DNA of 64,000 bases from Streptomyces sp. f51 (GCF_037940415.1 NZ_CP149798.1:4931001-4995000); one strand, 5' to 3'. Shown: positions 48,772-57,297, numbered from the stretch's first letter. Made by a program: numbers and translations. The notes: generated by a model not told the origin, from the letters alone.

Positions 48772-49410
48772 ATGGGTGTGGCGATCCGGGTGGCGGACGA
48801 GACGGACCGGGAGCTGGTCGTCCGGCTGCTGGACGATGCCTTCCAGGACGATCCGGTGAGCAACTGGGTCTTCCCCGACGCGGCGCACCGGCGTGCGAAG
48901 CACCCCGGGCTGATGGCCGCCTTCACCGACGTCGTGCTCGCGGAGGGGCGCATAGACCTGGCCGAGGACGGCTCGGCGTGCGCGCTGTGGCTGTCCGTTC
49001 CCGCCGCAGGGAACCACGACGCCGGCGAGGGGGACACCCGCGGCGAGGGCGCGGACGAGGACGGTCCCGCGCAGCTCCGCGCGGCCGTCGACCCGGACAA
49101 CGAGAGGGTCGAGCTGATCGGACGGCTGACTGCGGACATCCACCCCGAGGGGCGGGCCCACGCGTACCTGTGGATGATCGGGGTGGCGCCGGAGCGCCAG
49201 GGCGAGGGCCTCGGCGGCGCGCTGATCGGCTCGGTCCTCGACCGCTGCGACCGCGAGGGACTGGCCGCCTATCTGGAGGCGAGCAACGCCCGCAGCCGCG
49301 CGCTGTACGAACGCCTCGGCTTCGAGCTCACGGGCAGTCCCCTCGACCTGCCGGACGGCCCGCGGATGTGGCCGATGTGGCGCGAACCGCGCGGGGCCGC
49401 GCAGGCCTAG
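48772..49410 (+). CDS. GNAT-family N-acetyltransferase
   Basis: The 212-residue protein is a GNAT domain with the acetyl-CoA motif VAPERQGEGLGGALI (about 148-162) and the C-terminal YERLGF. A hydrophilic insertion (AGNHDAGEGDTRGEGADEDG) lies in the middle of the fold. The substrate is unknown. The ATG at 48772 is adopted; an in-frame start 24 bp upstream is possible. It stands alone between the encapsulin operon and a small zinc-ribbon gene. Confidence 0.88.
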   Translation: MGVAIRVADETDRELVVRLLDDAFQDDPVSNWVFPDAAHRRAKHPGLMAAFTDVVLAEGRIDLAEDGSACALWLSVPAAGNHDAGEGDTRGEGADEDGPAQLRAAVDPDNERVELIGRLTADIHPEGRAHAYLWMIGVAPERQGEGLGGALIGSVLDRCDREGLAAYLEASNARSRALYERLGFELTGSPLDLPDGPRMWPMWREPRGAAQA

Positions 49411-49489
49411 GTCCGGGGCGGCCCTCGCACCCGGTGCGGTCCCGGGCGTACGACAGGAAGCGGCCGGTGCGCCGTCCTACCCTGAAGGC

Positions 49490-49708
49490 ATGGGCACCGA
49501 TGAGCATGTATGTCCCGCTTGCGGGCAGCCGGTCGCCACGGTCGTGCACCGGTACAAGACCCTGGGCGCCTGGGTGCCCCGCTGGGGTCCGGGGCCCTGC
49601 CGCAACCCGGACTGCGCGGCCCGCGCGGACGACCCCGGACACGGACGGGCGCCCGGACGGGAGCAGGAACGCGCCCTTCCGGACGAGTCCGCGGCGGAGA
49701 AGTCCTGA
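49490..49708 (+). CDS. small zinc-ribbon protein
   Basis: A 72-residue hydrophilic protein with two Cys pairs, CPAC (8-11) and CRNPDC (about 37-42), enough for one zinc-ribbon knuckle, and a charged C-terminus. No ribosome binding site is present; TACCCT lies 6 nt before the ATG, so the mRNA is probably leaderless. The function is unknown. The Cys pattern and promoter placement support a real gene despite its size. Confidence 0.65.
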   Translation: MGTDEHVCPACGQPVATVVHRYKTLGAWVPRWGPGPCRNPDCAARADDPGHGRAPGREQERALPDESAAEKS

Positions 49709-49847
49709 CGTCCACCGGGCACCCTCGCACGGCATCGCGAAAAAGACGCGCGCGGACGTGTAGAGAAACGCGGGCCGTCTCCGACGTCCCCTGTGAGAGC
49801 CGCCCACCACGGGCGGTCCGAGCCGAGGAAGCCGAAGGAGCGTACTC

Positions 49848-50261
49848 ATGAAGTACCTGGTGATGGTGCAGGGCACTCAGGCCGACTACGAGGGCATGCG
49901 GGGCAACGCCTCCGCGCAGTCGCCGGCCTGGAGCGAAAAGGAACTCCAGGCCATGTACGCCTACATGGGCGCGATCAGCGACGACCTCTCCGAATCCGGT
50001 GAGCTCGTCGACGCCCAGGGACTGACCGACCCCGCGCGGGCCCGCCAGGTGGCGCTGGGCCCCGACGGCAAGGCCGTGATCACCGACGGCCCGTACAGCG
50101 AGACCAAGGAGCTGATGGCCGGCTACTGGGTCGTCGACTGCGCGAGCCTGGACCGGGTCACCGAGATCGCCGAGCGGGTCACCCGGTGCCCGGGCCCCGA
50201 GGGCGGCACCGGACGCCCGGTGGTCATCCGGCCCGTACAGGACGGTGCCGGGGACCTCTGA
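49848..50261 (+). CDS. YCII/DGPF-domain protein
   Basis: The 137-residue protein is a YCII-related domain: MKYLVMVQG start, and the diagnostic DGPYSETKELMAGYWVV segment (DGPF motif). These ferredoxin-fold proteins are found beside ECF42-type sigma factors, exactly as here, where the sigma gene starts 5 bp after this stop. The biochemical role is undetermined. The ATG at 49848 has AAGGAG upstream. Confidence 0.92.
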   Translation: MKYLVMVQGTQADYEGMRGNASAQSPAWSEKELQAMYAYMGAISDDLSESGELVDAQGLTDPARARQVALGPDGKAVITDGPYSETKELMAGYWVVDCASLDRVTEIAERVTRCPGPEGGTGRPVVIRPVQDGAGDL

Positions 50262-50266
50262 GCGGG

Positions 50267-51493
50267 ATGAGGGACACGACCGGGGTCGAGGACCTGCTGC
50301 GCCGCCACGCGCCGCAGGTCCTCGGCGCGCTCGTCCGCCGCTACGGGCACTTCGACGCCGCCGAGGACGCCACCCAGGAGGCCCTGCTCGCGGCCGCGGC
50401 ACAGTGGCCGGGCAAGGGCGTGCCGGACAATCCGCGCGGCTGGCTGATCAAGGTCGCCTCACGGCGGCTCGTCGACGCCCTGCGCGCGGAGCGGGCGCGC
50501 CGGCTGCGCGAGGAGAGGGCCGCGGCGCTGACCCCGCGGGACGCCTTCGTGGCGCCCCCGCCGGGCGCGGACCGCGCCCCGTCCCAGGACGACACGCTCA
50601 CCCTGCTCTTCCTGTGCTGCCAGCCCGCGCTGCCCCCGGCCGCGCAGATCGCCCTCACCCTGCGCGCGGTCGGCGGTCTGACCACGGCGGAGATCGCGCG
50701 GGCGTACCTGGTGCCCGAGGCGACCATGGCCCAGCGCATCAGCCGGGCCAAGCAGCGGATCCGGGGCGTCGGGCTCGTCCGCCCCGACCACGGGGAGGAA
50801 CGGCTCCCCGCCGTCCTGCACACCCTCTACCTGATCTTCAACGAGGGGTACACCGCGACCTCCGGCACGACGCTCCAGCGTGCCGAACTCGCCCACGAGG
50901 CGATCCGGTTGACCTGTACCGTCCGGCAACTGCTGCCCGAGGACGGCGAGGTGACCGGACTGCTCGCGCTGATGCTGCTCACCGACGCCCGGCGCGCCGC
51001 GCGGACCGGCCCGCACGGGGAGCTCGTCCCCCTCGACGAACAGGACCGCGCCCGCTGGGACAGGGCGGCGATCGAGGAGGGGGTGGCCCTGGTGACCGAG
51101 GCGCTGGCGCTCGGGCCGGCCGGACCCTACGCGCTCCGGGCCGCGATCGCCGCGGTCCACGACGAGGCACCCTCGCCGGAGGCGACGGACTGGACCGAGA
51201 TCCTCGGCCTCTACGACCACCTCGTCCGAAGGGTCCCCGGCCCCGTCGAACGCCTCAACCGCGCGGTCGCCGTGGCCATGGTGCACGGGCCGCGCGCCGC
51301 CCTCGCCGAACTCGACCTGCTGGAGGGCGAGTCGGCCGGCGGTCACCGGCTGGACGCGGTCCGGGGCCACCTGCTGGAGCGCGCGGGCGACCCGGCCGCG
51401 GCCCGGGACGCCTACGCTTCGGCGGCGGCCAAGACCCTCAGCCTTCCCGAGCGACGCTATTTGGAAGTGCGCGCGGCACGGCTGCGGTCATAG
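50267..51493 (+). CDS. ECF42-type sigma factor with C-terminal TPR-like extension
   Basis: The 408-residue protein has ECF regions 2 and 4 in its first 180 residues (FDAAEDATQEALLAA; LTTAEIARAYLVPEATMAQRISRAKQRI) and a long C-terminal domain (about 185-408) with conserved LPAVLHTLYLIFNEGY and helical repeats, the hallmark of ECF42. In this group the extension is thought to act in place of a separate anti-sigma factor. It is cotranscribed with the YCII gene. The target promoters are unknown. The ATG at 50267 follows the upstream stop by 5 bp. Confidence 0.92.
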   Translation: MRDTTGVEDLLRRHAPQVLGALVRRYGHFDAAEDATQEALLAAAAQWPGKGVPDNPRGWLIKVASRRLVDALRAERARRLREERAAALTPRDAFVAPPPGADRAPSQDDTLTLLFLCCQPALPPAAQIALTLRAVGGLTTAEIARAYLVPEATMAQRISRAKQRIRGVGLVRPDHGEERLPAVLHTLYLIFNEGYTATSGTTLQRAELAHEAIRLTCTVRQLLPEDGEVTGLLALMLLTDARRAARTGPHGELVPLDEQDRARWDRAAIEEGVALVTEALALGPAGPYALRAAIAAVHDEAPSPEATDWTEILGLYDHLVRRVPGPVERLNRAVAVAMVHGPRAALAELDLLEGESAGGHRLDAVRGHLLERAGDPAAARDAYASAAAKTLSLPERRYLEVRAARLRS

Positions 51494-51503
51494 CGTGGTC
51501 CGC

Positions 51504-51851
51504 ATGTCCGAACCTCTGCTGCACCTGACCGAGCGCTCCCTGTGGGACGCGGCCCGCGTGTCGGGCACCTTCGAGATCTCCACCCGCGGCCGGACCCTGG
51601 AGGAGGAGGGCTTCATCCACTGCTCGCTGCGCCGCCAACTCCCCGCCGTGGCGGCCATGGTGTACGGCTCCTACACCGGCCCCGACGACCTCGTGGTCCT
51701 GGTGATCGACGCCGAACGGCTCGCCGCGCCGGTCCGCTTCGAGGCGATGAGTCCCGGCGGGGAGGAGTTCCCGCACGTCTACGGGCCGATCGAGGCGGAC
51801 GCCGTCGTGGCCGTGGAGCCCTGGGAGCGGGGCGGAACGGCTTCGGCGTGA
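51504..51851 (+). CDS. DUF952 family protein
   Basis: The 115-residue cytosolic protein shows the DUF952 pattern: LLHLTERSLWDAA, EEEGFIHCSLRRQLPAVA and PHVYGPIEADAVV. Members resemble glutathione-S-transferase-like or ADP-ribose-related folds but have no proven activity. TAGCGT, overlapping the stop codon of the sigma gene, lies exactly 7 nt before the ATG, so a leaderless transcript independent of the sigma gene is likely. Its stop overlaps the following small membrane protein gene (GTGA). Confidence 0.88.
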   Translation: MSEPLLHLTERSLWDAARVSGTFEISTRGRTLEEEGFIHCSLRRQLPAVAAMVYGSYTGPDDLVVLVIDAERLAAPVRFEAMSPGGEEFPHVYGPIEADAVVAVEPWERGGTASA

Positions 51852-52099
51852 GGGAGTCCGGGGAACGACGCCGGGCGTGGCGCCGGATCGTGGTGGTGTG
51901 GGCGGTCGCCGTGACCGGCGGTGGCGTCCTCACGCTGTGGCTCCAGGCCTCGGCGGAGCCGCCACCGCCCACCGGTCGGTACACCTACGAGCAGGGCGGC
52001 CGCGAGGCACCGTCGCCGCCCTCCGGACCCCCGACACCCCCCTGCCCGAGCTCGCCCGAGGGCGGCCCCGTCCTCTGCGTCTACGTGGACAGGCCCTAG
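51848..52099 (+). CDS. small single-pass membrane protein
   Basis: An 83-residue protein: basic N-terminus (ESGERRRAWRR), one membrane helix (IVVVWAVAVTGGGVLTLWL), then a Pro-rich extracellular stretch with two cysteines (PPCPSS, VLCVYV). GTG 51848 overlaps the upstream TGA by 4 bp, giving translational coupling to the DUF952 gene. The function is unknown. Support comes from position and hydropathy, not from a known family. Confidence 0.6.
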   Translation: MRESGERRRAWRRIVVVWAVAVTGGGVLTLWLQASAEPPPPTGRYTYEQGGREAPSPPSGPPTPPCPSSPEGGPVLCVYVDRP

Positions 52100-52142
52100 G
52101 CCGTGTCCGGCCGTTCCCGCCTGCCGGGCGACGGCATGCGCG

Positions 52143-52949
52143 CTAGGGCAGGCTGCCCGTCGCGGGGTCGCGGCCGGTCAGGCAGTACACGCCGCCGGCC
52201 GGGTCCCGCATCACCGTCCAGCGTGCGCCCCGGCCGACCGTCGTCGCCCCCAGGGCCTCGTGACGGGCCCGCACCGCGTCGACGTCCGAGCAGGCGAGGT
52301 CCAGGTGGGCCGAGGTGGGACGGCCGGTGCCGAGCCGTTGCAGCAGGATGCGCAGCGGCAGCCCGGCGGGCGGCCTGATCAGATGGAACTCCGGGAGCGC
52401 TCCGGGAAGGGACTCCCAGCCCGTGAGCCCGCCCCAGAAGACCGTCTCGGCGTCGAACGCGTCCGGCGCCAGGTCGATGCTCACCTGGTCGAGCCGGCTC
52501 GTCGCTCCGGCCGGCCCCTCGGTGACCGGCGGCCGCGCGGACTGCCCGTCCCAGGGCACCGCGCAGAACAACTGGCCGCCCGGGGAACGCAGTACGGCCC
52601 ATCCGCCGTGGTCCGCCACGACGCCGGCACCCAGCCGCAGCGCCCGGTCCACCAGCGCCGGCACGTCCTCCACGGACAGGCACACATGCGCGCCCCCGGG
52701 GCCGTCCTCGACGCCCTGCGCCTTCACGTACGCGTCGCCCTCGCCGGGCAGCAACGTCACGAACTCGCCCCGCTTCCCCCGGGGTTCCGACAGCTCCGTG
52801 CCGGTGACCGCCGTCCAGAAACCGAGCGCGACCGCGAGATCCGCGGCGGGCCGGTCGATGAAGACATGGGCCCACCGGACGACCGGGCCCGCGGCCGGCG
52901 GGACGTTCTTCGCCGCGCCGCCGCCGCTCGCACCGCCGACGTGGCTCAC
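52143..52949 (-). CDS. VOC-family protein with two glyoxalase-like modules
   Basis: The 268-residue protein contains two tandem VOC (glyoxalase/bleomycin-resistance) modules, about 22-135 and 148-262. The first has WAHVFIDRPAADLAVALGFW and AHVCLSVEDVPALVDRAL; the second LDQVSIDLAP and AHLDLACSDVDAVRARHEALGA. Metal ligands are partly present (His in AHV and AHLDL). Possible roles include dioxygenase, epimerase or drug binding. Its start overlaps the end of the ATP-grasp gene by 4 bp, so the two are coupled. Confidence 0.85.
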   Translation of the reverse strand: MSHVGGASGGGAAKNVPPAAGPVVRWAHVFIDRPAADLAVALGFWTAVTGTELSEPRGKRGEFVTLLPGEGDAYVKAQGVEDGPGGAHVCLSVEDVPALVDRALRLGAGVVADHGGWAVLRSPGGQLFCAVPWDGQSARPPVTEGPAGATSRLDQVSIDLAPDAFDAETVFWGGLTGWESLPGALPEFHLIRPPAGLPLRILLQRLGTGRPTSAHLDLACSDVDAVRARHEALGATTVGRGARWTVMRDPAGGVYCLTGRDPATGSLP

Positions 52950-53782
52950 ACCGCCTCCTCGGCGATCAGGGCGCGCAGCGAGGTCTTCATCCGCGCGACG
53001 AAGGAGTCCCGGGCCTCGGGGGAGAGGACGTCGAGGGACAGGTACGGGTTGAGGTCCTCCAGCTCGACGAGCAGCAGCTCGCCGCCGGGTGCCCGGCAGG
53101 CGTCGACGCGCTGGATGCCGTACCGGATGTCGTTCCAGTCGACGAACCGCTGCGCGAACTCCCGGTCCTCGGCGGTGGGTTCGTAGGGCTCCAGGGCCCA
53201 GCGCCGCTCCGGGTCGGGCGCGTACAGCGCGTACTGGAGGGTGTCGTCGACGAAGTAGAACGACACCTCGTAGCGGAACTCGACGCGCGGCTGGACGAGG
53301 AGGTCGCCGAAGGACAGGCCGGCGAGCTCCTCGCGCGGCACGAACTCCAGGCCGATGGAGTCCGCGCCCTGCCGGGGTTTGACCACGTACAGGGCGGCCT
53401 CGGGAAGCCGATCCAGGTCCTCGGCGCGGTCGACGGTCGGGATGACGGGGAACCCGGCCACGGTCAGCTCCAGCAGATAGCCCTTGCCGGCCATGTCGCC
53501 CTTGCCCGACAGCTGGTTGTAGACCCGGACCCCCTCCGCGAGCGCCCGCTCGCGGAACGCGTCGTAGGCGGCCTGGTGGTGCAGGACAGGACCACTGTTG
53601 CGTACGACCACGGCGTCGAAGCCGGTCATCAGCGCGGCCGCGTCCAGCGGGTGGCAGACGGCGATGTCGAAGTCCTCGCGCAGCCGCGAGGTCAGGGCGA
53701 TGTCCTCGTCGCAGTACCGCCGCCCCTTGGCCGGATAGGCCAGGTCGCTGACGAACAGGACGCGGGGGCGAGCGGGCGGCAC
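52946..53782 (-). CDS. ATP-grasp-fold protein, possible amide or peptide ligase
   Basis: The 278-residue protein has the RimK/glutathione-synthetase-like layout: an N-terminal Rossmann-like part (RVLFVSDLAY; DAVVVRNSGPV), an ATP-binding lysine region (ALYVVKPRQGADSIGLEFV) and a C-terminal acidic Mg-binding end (LLVELEDLNPYLSLDV, with the E-x-N pattern). Such enzymes join a carboxylate to an amine through an acyl phosphate. The substrate is unknown. The GTG at 53782 has GAGGAG upstream. It is coupled to the VOC gene by a 4-bp overlap, suggesting a shared small-molecule pathway. Confidence 0.78.
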   Translation of the reverse strand: MPPARPRVLFVSDLAYPAKGRRYCDEDIALTSRLREDFDIAVCHPLDAAALMTGFDAVVVRNSGPVLHHQAAYDAFRERALAEGVRVYNQLSGKGDMAGKGYLLELTVAGFPVIPTVDRAEDLDRLPEAALYVVKPRQGADSIGLEFVPREELAGLSFGDLLVQPRVEFRYEVSFYFVDDTLQYALYAPDPERRWALEPYEPTAEDREFAQRFVDWNDIRYGIQRVDACRAPGGELLLVELEDLNPYLSLDVLSPEARDSFVARMKTSLRALIAEEAV

Positions 53783-53893
53783 GGTGGCTCCTCGAAGTGG
53801 GCGGGCGGTTCGTTCCCCGGGCGGATCGTGCCCGCGGAACCGTAGTGTCTCTCCCGCCCGCCTCCGGCCTCGCGCCGCCCCCCGGCGTCCCGG

Positions 53894-54313
53894 TCAGCCC
53901 TTGGGGCGCTTCTGGGCGAAGCGCAGGAGGTTGCCCGCCGGGTCACGGAAGGCGCAGTCCCGCAGGCCGTACGGCTGGTCCTCGGGCGCCTGGACGACGT
54001 CGGCGCCCGAGGCGCGGACCCGTTCGAACAGCTCGTCGCAGTCGGTCGTCGAGAAGATCACTCCGCGCAGCATCCCCTTGGCCAGCAGCTCGGCCATGGC
54101 CTGCTTGTCCGCGGCGGACGCGTCGGGGTCGGCGGCCGGTGGCTCCAGGACGATCTCCACGTCCGGCTGGAGCGGCGAGCCCACGGTCACCCACCGCATT
54201 CCCTCGAAACCGACGTCGCCCCGGACCTCCAGGCCGAGCACGTCACGGTAGAAGGCGAGGGCCTTGTCGTGGTCGTCGACGGAGATGAAGCACTGGGACA
54301 GTTTCAGATCCAT
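53894..54313 (-). CDS. VOC-family protein (glyoxalase-like)
   Basis: A 139-residue single VOC module: KLSQCFISVDDHDKALAFYRDVLGLE, VEIVLEPP, GVIFSTTDCDELFERVRASG and FRDPAGNLLRF. This is the usual pattern of the PhnB/glyoxalase-like subgroup paired with AraC-type regulators. The ATG at 54313 has GGGAGG upstream. It is the second gene after an AraC regulator transcribed in the same direction 56 bp upstream. The substrate is unknown. Confidence 0.9.
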   Translation of the reverse strand: MDLKLSQCFISVDDHDKALAFYRDVLGLEVRGDVGFEGMRWVTVGSPLQPDVEIVLEPPAADPDASAADKQAMAELLAKGMLRGVIFSTTDCDELFERVRASGADVVQAPEDQPYGLRDCAFRDPAGNLLRFAQKRPKG

Positions 54314-54369
54314 GCCTCCCAACCTAGGCCGTGCGCGGCCTCGATGGAGGGTGCTGCACCGCAGGCGCG

Positions 54370-54807
54370 CTACAGGCGCGTGCCCGGTTCCGCCTCCGGG
54401 TTGCGGTGGCGGGCCGGACGGGTCAGCCGGCGGGACACGCAGGACGGGATGGGGGCGCCGTGGTCGTGCGGACGGGCCCGGTACGCGCTGGGGGTCTCGC
54501 CCACCAGTTCCGTGAACCGGGAGCTGAACGAACCGAGCGAGGTGCACCCCACCGCGAAGCACACCTCGGTCACCGTCATGTCGCCGCGCCGCAGCAGCGC
54601 CTTCGCGCGTTCGATCCGGCGGGTCATCAGATAGGTGTACGGCGTCTCGCCGAACGCCTCCCGGAAGCTCCGCTGGAAGTGCCCGGGCGACATCAGCGCG
54701 GTGCGCGCGAGCGTGGCCATGTCCCACGGCTCCGCGTACTCGCGGTTCATCCGGTCGCGCGCCTGCCGCAGCCGGACCAGGTCTTCGAGCGGTCTGGGAT
54801 TCGCCAC
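54370..54807 (-). CDS. AraC-family regulator (DNA-binding domain only)
   Basis: The 145-residue protein is almost only the double helix-turn-helix of AraC regulators: MATLARTALMSPGHFQRSFREAFGETP and VTEVCFAVGCTSLGSFSSRFTELVGETPSAYR in part, with a basic C-tail. No ligand domain is present, so it may respond through a partner or act constitutively. GTG 54807 is chosen; CATTCT lies 6 nt upstream and no ribosome binding site fits, suggesting a leaderless mRNA. It probably controls the adjoining VOC gene. Confidence 0.88.
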   Translation of the reverse strand: MANPRPLEDLVRLRQARDRMNREYAEPWDMATLARTALMSPGHFQRSFREAFGETPYTYLMTRRIERAKALLRRGDMTVTEVCFAVGCTSLGSFSSRFTELVGETPSAYRARPHDHGAPIPSCVSRRLTRPARHRNPEAEPGTRL

Positions 54808-54900
54808 CTCCCCAGAATGGCACAACGGACCGCCGCCCCCCGGGGGATCACTGGCCCGGGGGACGGCGGTGGTCGTTCGTGCGCGGGGGTGTCCGCGCCG

Positions 54901-55323
54901 TCAGGCGGCGAGGACCTTGGCCTTCGCCTTCTCGAACTCCTCGGCCGTGATGTGGCCGTGGTTCTTGAGGTCCGCGAGCTTCGCCAGTTCGTCGGCCTTG
55001 CCCGTGCCACCGCCGCTGCCGGCGGTCTCACGGATGTAGGCGTTCATGTCCTCCTGGTTCTTCTGGATGCGCCGCATCTCGCGTTCGCCCATCCCGCGGC
55101 CTCGCGCGATCAGGTACACGAAGATGCCCAGGAAGGGCAGGATGACGACGAACACGCACCAGCCCGCCTTGCCCCAGCCGTTCAGGTCGTCGTCGCGGAA
55201 GATGTCCCCGATGACGCGGAAGAGCAGCATGAACCAGAGGATCCAGAGGAAGAACCACATCGTGGTCCAGAAGACCTGGAGCAGGGGGTAGTCCGCTGCC
55301 AGATTGACCGTCGAGCCGTTCAT
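54901..55323 (-). CDS. PLD-nuclease-N/SHOCT-domain membrane protein
   Basis: The 140-residue protein has two membrane helices (VFWTTMWFFLWILWFMLLF and AGWCVFVVILPFLGIFVYLI) separated by a short acidic loop, as in PLDc_N domains. The last 35 residues are a SHOCT motif (ADELAKLADLKNHGHITAEEFEKAKAKVL), a short oligomerisation helix pair. The function is unknown; such proteins are often stress-induced in Streptomyces. The ATG at 55323 has AGGAG upstream. Confidence 0.9.
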   Translation of the reverse strand: MNGSTVNLAADYPLLQVFWTTMWFFLWILWFMLLFRVIGDIFRDDDLNGWGKAGWCVFVVILPFLGIFVYLIARGRGMGEREMRRIQKNQEDMNAYIRETAGSGGGTGKADELAKLADLKNHGHITAEEFEKAKAKVLAA

Positions 55324-55947
55324 GGTCGAACTCCTGTCGGTTGTGCGACATCTCCGCGAGCGTTGCCTTGGTGTCGGGCGGATCGAACTGTCGCCGGGCG
55401 CCGGGTCGCGATCTCGGGGATTCCGCCCAGGCCCGGCCGCCATGGGTCGCGGCCGGTCGGCAGGGCCTGGCGGGTCAGTGCGCGGAGCGCGGTGGTGGGG
55501 CGGACGGTGACGGTGCCGCGGTGTCCGCCTGCGGACAGACGCTCGAAGGCGGGGGGCGAGCAGGACCCCCCGGACACACGGGACGGGCCGGGACGAGGCC
55601 CTCCGGTGTGCTCGGCGTGATCGGTGCGACGTTCGGGGCGTCGTGAGGGTGCCGCGACGGCCGCGCCGACGGCGTGCGCCGCGCGGGTCCCGAGGGCCAC
55701 GGTGACGCGAGGGACCGTACGGGGTCCTTCGGGCCGTGGCGGACGGGCCCGGGGCACGGCACACCCGGCACGGGCCGGATCTGCCGCTGGATGCAGGCCA
55801 TGAGCGGTGCCCTCTCTGACGCGTGACGTCTTGCTTCGGCTCCAGAGTGCGGCGCCCCCCGTCCCGCCGGATCACCCTTCGCGGGTGAGCTCGCGGATCC
55901 GGCCGGCCCGGCCGCCGGGCGGCCCTCGTGGGGCCCCGGGATCCCGT
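55324..55947. other. 624-bp spacer without a convincing gene
   Basis: Between the SHOCT gene and the DUF2254 gene. A 108-codon frame on the minus strand (55475-55801) has an ATG and a weak AGAGGG upstream, but its product is Pro/Ser/Ala-rich with no pattern, so I do not call it. No clear terminator or promoter could be fixed. Confidence 0.5.
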
Positions 55948-57297
55948 TCACCGGCCGTCCGGCCGGTCCCCGCCCGCCTCGTCCGGCCCGCGTCCCGCGG
56001 GTGAGCCGTCGCCCCCGCGTTCCTTCGCGAGGGAGTCGCGCAGCCGGGGAAATCCGGTGTCGAGCAATTCGTCGACCCAGGCCAGGCGCCTGACGAGCGG
56101 CCCGTCGGAGCGGCCGTCGCCGGTTCCGCGCAGGCGCTCCAGGAGCGCACGGAGGCGCAGCAGGACCATCGGGGAGTTCCGGGCCGCCGGGATCACGTCG
56201 TCGAGCGCGGTCCCCAGGAGGTCCTCCCAGCCGGGCAGCGGGACGAGCACGCGCACGGTGCCCGCCCGGTCGGCGACCGCACCCGGCCGCCCCCGGGCCG
56301 GGACCGGACGGGACAGCAGATCCTCCACGGCGTCCAGCGCCTGCACCGCCGTGGCGGGGTCGTTGACCGCAGGGGACAGGGCCCTGAGCGCGATGTCGGC
56401 GAGCAGCCGGAACGCGAGGCCGGGGTCCTGGTCGAAGACCCGCTCGGCACCGGTCTCCAGGCCGCGCAGGACGGCGGAGGCGGGCAGGTCCGCGTCGTAG
56501 ACCTCGGCGACCGTGGTTCCGTACCGCAGGGTGGTGCCGGGGCCGACCCGCAGGACGACGACCGCGCCGGCCGCCCGCGCGGCATCCGCCAGCCGGCCGG
56601 TGTCCACGCGGCGCAGCACGGTGCCGCCTCCCTGCCAGCCGACCGTGGAGCGCGGCCGCCCGGGACTGCCCGGGCGGCCGCGGTCTCCGGGGCCCGCCCG
56701 GCCTCCCCCGGCTCCCGGACTTCCGGCAGCCGTCGTGTCCCAGGCGCCGAGGACGTCGAGGGCGCGCCTGCCCCGTTCGGAGACGGAGCGCAGCACCGGG
56801 GCCAGCTGGATCGCAGCGACGGCCTGGAGCAGCAGGCCGCGCAGCAGCGCCAGCAGCAGGAGCAGCAGGACGCCCGTACCGGCCGGCACGATCACCGAGA
56901 CCTCGTCCCGGCCCGCCACGGTCAGGGCCGCGGTGGCGCAGAAGACGGCCAGCCCGATGACGAAGGCGAAGGTCCGCCACACGACCGGCGCGTCCCGGAA
57001 CAGGGTGAGCCGGGGGGTGAAGGTGGTGGCCGACCACTGCACCACCAGGAACAGCACGGAGAAGATGACGGTGGCCGCGCCGAGCACCCCGAAAGCGGTG
57101 GCGAGCAGCAGTTCGGCCACCTGGCGGGACGGCAGCAGGGGTCCCCGGCGGATCTCGGGGACGACCAGGCCGAGCCCGAGACCGACGCCGATGGACACCA
57201 GTTGGAGCAGGCCCGAACGCAGCCGGCGCCGACGGCGGAACGCGGCGCGGGCGGTACGGACGGAGGAGTTCCGGCCGGCTGCCGCGAGAACGTTCAT
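55948..57297 (-). CDS. DUF2254 integral membrane protein
   Basis: The 449-residue protein has about four membrane helices in its first 200 residues (LLQLVSIGVGLGLGLVV; LLATAFGVLGAATVIFSVLFLVVQW; TFAFVIGLAVFCATAALTV; GTGVLLLLLLALL) and a cytosolic C-terminal domain. The conserved DUF2254 features are QWSATTFTPRLTLFRD and ALRALSPAVNDPATAVQALDAVEDLL. A Gly/Arg/Pro-rich stretch (about 213-240) marks the domain boundary. The activity is unknown. The ATG at 57297 has GGAGG seven bases upstream. Confidence 0.88.
   Translation of the reverse strand: MNVLAAAGRNSSVRTARAAFRRRRRLRSGLLQLVSIGVGLGLGLVVPEIRRGPLLPSRQVAELLLATAFGVLGAATVIFSVLFLVVQWSATTFTPRLTLFRDAPVVWRTFAFVIGLAVFCATAALTVAGRDEVSVIVPAGTGVLLLLLLALLRGLLLQAVAAIQLAPVLRSVSERGRRALDVLGAWDTTAAGSPGAGGGRAGPGDRGRPGSPGRPRSTVGWQGGGTVLRRVDTGRLADAARAAGAVVVLRVGPGTTLRYGTTVAEVYDADLPASAVLRGLETGAERVFDQDPGLAFRLLADIALRALSPAVNDPATAVQALDAVEDLLSRPVPARGRPGAVADRAGTVRVLVPLPGWEDLLGTALDDVIPAARNSPMVLLRLRALLERLRGTGDGRSDGPLVRRLAWVDELLDTGFPRLRDSLAKERGGDGSPAGRGPDEAGGDRPDGR

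Noticed and set aside
55475..55801. 108-codon minus-strand frame in the SHOCT-DUF2254 spacer
   Set aside because: Pro/Ser/Ala-rich with no pattern; weak ribosome binding site only.
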